DNA from: Microcaldota archaeon
GTDB taxonomy: Archaea > Micrarchaeota > Micrarchaeia > Anstonellales > Bilamarchaeaceae
Reading direction: 5' to 3'
Assembly: GCA_013331535.1 (NCBI GenBank)
Contig: DUGF01000088.1
Coordinates: 1 to 7,033 of the forward strand
DNA: 7,033 bases
Shown here: positions 5,765-7,033 of the stretch, one piece after another
Numbering within the stretch: the first letter of the stretch is position 1
Layout of the letters: every line of letters begins with the position of its first letter
The notes under the pieces: generated by a model
The model's input: only the letters and a program-made list of their open reading frames with translations
Database searches by the model: none
What the model was told of the DNA's origin: nothing
Translations under genes and position numbers: made by a program

Positions 5765-5772
5765 ATTGCAAT
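5765..5772. promoter_or_regulatory. Candidate operator palindrome ATTGCAAT
   Basis: A perfect 8-base palindrome lies between the predicted TATA box and transcription start of the beta-helix gene. A bound protein there would block initiation. Possible repressor site, by position only. Confidence 0.25.
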
Positions 5773-5794
5773 ATCTAAGTGATAATTAACATCT

Positions 5795-5801
5795 AAGGTG
5801 A
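5795..5801 (+). promoter_or_regulatory. Shine-Dalgarno AAGGTGA deciding a TTG start
   Basis: AAGGTGA is five bases before TTG 5807. The in-frame GTG at 5798 lies inside this motif and could only be used from a leaderless message, which the TATA position does not favour. TTG 5807 is therefore preferred. Confidence 0.55.
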
Positions 5802-5806
5802 ATAGA

Positions 5807-6571
5807 TTGAACATTGAATCTGCATTCGAATCCACCTGCAAAATCCTGTTCGGCATGCCAGTCGGAACGCTGAATGAGTTTGACCCTTACCTGCGCGAGG
5901 CGACAGTCGGAAAAGAGGTCAAATCCAGCATATCTGGCAAGCTTCTCAAGGTATTATCAAGCAATTACCCGGACAACGCACGGTTTTTCGATTATAATGC
6001 GGAGTTTGGCAAATTGGCCTCGCTTTCCAAACTGTCCAAGCCACTTAACATAAGCCAAATAAAAGACATCGACTCGCTTTTCAGCGCAGTAGAGGAAAAA
6101 ATAATCTACAGTGGAAACAAAGTTCTCGGGAACTCAAACGACGTTTATGATTCCGACGATGTTGTGGACGGATCCTTCGTCAGCCATTCCACATATCTCA
6201 GAAACGGAAAATTCGTTTATTGCTGCTATCTCATGAATGAGCCGGAATATTGTTTTGGTTCTGCCTCAAGCGGTCAATCGCAATATATCATGCGCTGTTT
6301 TTACAACAACACACTTAAGCGTTGTTTTGAGTGCTGCACATCTGTTGGTAGTTCCGACCTTTACTTTTGCTATAATCTGATTGGTTGTCATGACTGCCTA
6401 TTCACATTCAGCGTGCGGAACAAAACAAACATGATCGCAAATGTTCAGCTGAGCAAGGAACAATACGCGGAACTGAAGAATAAACTTGTAGGCGAAATTG
6501 CCGAGGAGTTGAGATCAAAGAAAAAGCTCGGATATTCTATAATCGATCTCCTGAACCGGAACTACGACTAG
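5807..6571 (+). CDS. Cys-ladder parallel beta-helix protein, first of tandem paralogues
   Basis: A 254-residue protein from TTG 5807 (257 from GTG 5798) with no function I can name. Residues 1-95 form a mixed N-terminal domain. From about 104 the chain is rich in Asn, Asp, Ser, Tyr and Cys in a repeating pattern. Ten cysteines fall between 139 and 197. Three 24-residue units start at Cys140, Cys164 and Cys188, each with a second Cys nine residues later (149, 173, 197). Exact 24-residue spacing fits coils of a right-handed parallel beta-helix with stacked cysteines. After it come VRNKTNMIANVQLSKEQY and a closing helix to residue 254. Ladder-then-RNK-then-SxEQY/EEY endings resemble a family of uncharacterised proteins, sometimes labelled CaiB/BaiF, common in uncultured bacteria and archaea (recall, not searched). 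No signal peptide or membrane segment was seen. Its paralogue starts 14 bp downstream. Confidence 0.85.
   Translation: MNIESAFESTCKILFGMPVGTLNEFDPYLREATVGKEVKSSISGKLLKVLSSNYPDNARFFDYNAEFGKLASLSKLSKPLNISQIKDIDSLFSAVEEKIIYSGNKVLGNSNDVYDSDDVVDGSFVSHSTYLRNGKFVYCCYLMNEPEYCFGSASSGQSQYIMRCFYNNTLKRCFECCTSVGSSDLYFCYNLIGCHDCLFTFSVRNKTNMIANVQLSKEQYAELKNKLVGEIAEELRSKKKLGYSIIDLLNRNYD
6224..6439 (+). repeat. Three 24-residue Cys-x8-Cys protein repeats
   Basis: The encoded units are 72 bases each, starting at 6224, 6296 and 6368. Each begins Cys-Tyr/Phe/Tyr and has a second Cys at position 10 followed by Phe or Leu. The first two positions and the second Cys align without gaps across all three units, but the rest has diverged, and the DNA is not a recent tandem duplication. 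The 24 residues before the first unit (119-142 in GTG numbering) may be a Cys-poor coil. Confidence 0.7.
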
Positions 6572-6585
6572 GGGGCGACTCAAAT

Positions 6586-7033
6586 ATGGCTTTCCATGAA
6601 ATTGAAAATGAATTCCGCACTACGACTCGCCTGTTGCTGGGCACCGAACTTAAGAGTATTGATGATCATAGTGAATGGCTTGGCAGGCGAGTCCCACTTC
6701 CGTTTCCATCCAAATCAATCTTAAGCGGAAAAGAGGTCTGGCTTCCTCCGCCATTAAGCTTTCGCAATACTTGTTTCACAACCAAGCGAGTTATTTCCAT
6801 GGAAGAAATGAACAAAGTAAACACGTCCCCATTTTCACCAGAGGATTTGAAAGGTTCAACTATGGACAGCATAGTGCAAAAACTAATCAAACCTGTTGTT
6901 TATGTTGCCGGGAATTTCCGCTATCAAGAGCACAAGAACGTTGAAAAGTGTAGCGGAGCTGGTGGGGGAATCAATCTTTACTATGGTGAAGACCTTTACC
7001 TTAGCATAAAGAACGTTGCATATTCCAACTACG
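6586..7033 (+). CDS. Second beta-helix paralogue, 3' end beyond the window
   Basis: An ATG at 6586 opens a frame with no stop to the last base (149 complete codons), so the gene is partial here. GGGGGCGACT, a degenerate ribosome site, stands five bases before the ATG. It is related to the gene 14 bp upstream. IENEFRTTTRLLLG aligns with IESAFESTCKILFG, and SKSILSGKEV with VKSSISGKLL. The stretch SPFSPEDLKG to VYVAGNF (81-111) aligns with KPLNISQIKD to KVLGNS. KCSGAGGGINLYYGEDLYLSI, at about 121-141, aligns with the start of the other protein's beta-helix. A proline-rich insertion at 37-57 (VPLPFPSK, VWLPPPL) is absent from the first copy. Only one Cys (122) falls in the visible helix part, so whether it has the Cys ladder lies beyond the edge. 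Co-transcribed and possibly a heteromeric partner, by inference. Confidence 0.82.
   Translation, partial: MAFHEIENEFRTTTRLLLGTELKSIDDHSEWLGRRVPLPFPSKSILSGKEVWLPPPLSFRNTCFTTKRVISMEEMNKVNTSPFSPEDLKGSTMDSIVQKLIKPVVYVAGNFRYQEHKNVEKCSGAGGGINLYYGEDLYLSIKNVAYSNY

Noticed and set aside
5798..5806. GTG at 5798 as the start of the first beta-helix gene
   Set aside because: It lies inside the AAGGTGA ribosome site that correctly precedes TTG 5807, and the TATA box predicts a leadered message. It remains possible, adding only three residues.
6675..6944. 89-codon plus-strand frame and a 74-codon minus-strand frame near the right edge
   Set aside because: Both overlap the partial beta-helix paralogue starting at 6586, which has a ribosome site, operon spacing and clear similarity to its neighbour.

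Overview
The window looks like a compact archaeal chromosome segment of moderate-to-low GC. Three things point to Archaea: a deoxyhypusine synthase, a double Lrp/AsnC-type regulator and a stand-alone TRAM-domain protein. Promoters are TATA-like, and starts mix leaderless ATGs with GAGGTG-type Shine-Dalgarno sites. The short genes, minimal spacers and many unrecognised proteins would suit a DPANN-type or other small-genome archaeon, but that placement is inference. No rRNA, tRNA, CRISPR array, insertion sequence or origin was seen.

Layout. Positions 23-1337 (+): a HAD-family sugar-phosphate-type phosphatase/phosphomutase, then an isochorismatase-family cysteine hydrolase 25 bp later. Positions 1346-2346 (-): a small conserved-looking protein with weak SecB-like character and, upstream of it, an Hsp20 chaperone. 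Positions 2380-2595 (+): a TRAM RNA-binding protein, divergent from hsp20 across only 33 bp. Positions 2604-3146 (-): a polytopic membrane protein. Positions 3195-3686 (+): an orphan basic protein, followed by a short doubtful TTG reading frame. Positions 3755-5684 (-): a double Lrp/AsnC regulator and deoxyhypusine synthase, 4 bp apart and almost certainly one operon. Positions 5807-7033 (+): two tandem paralogous genes, the second cut by the window edge. The first carries an exact 24-residue Cys-x8-Cys periodicity that reads as a cysteine-laddered parallel beta-helix.

How the genes relate. The hydrolase pair, the Hsp20 and the TRAM protein are ordinary metabolic, protein-quality and RNA-quality functions. 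The least explained part is the right third. There a double Lrp-type regulator is transcribed with the enzyme for the first step of hypusine formation on aIF5A. It is also divergent, over a 122-bp region, from the beta-helix gene pair. That region holds two back-to-back TATA boxes with two short palindromes between and beside them, so the regulator may control both itself (with dys) and the beta-helix pair. This is inference from layout, not demonstrated.
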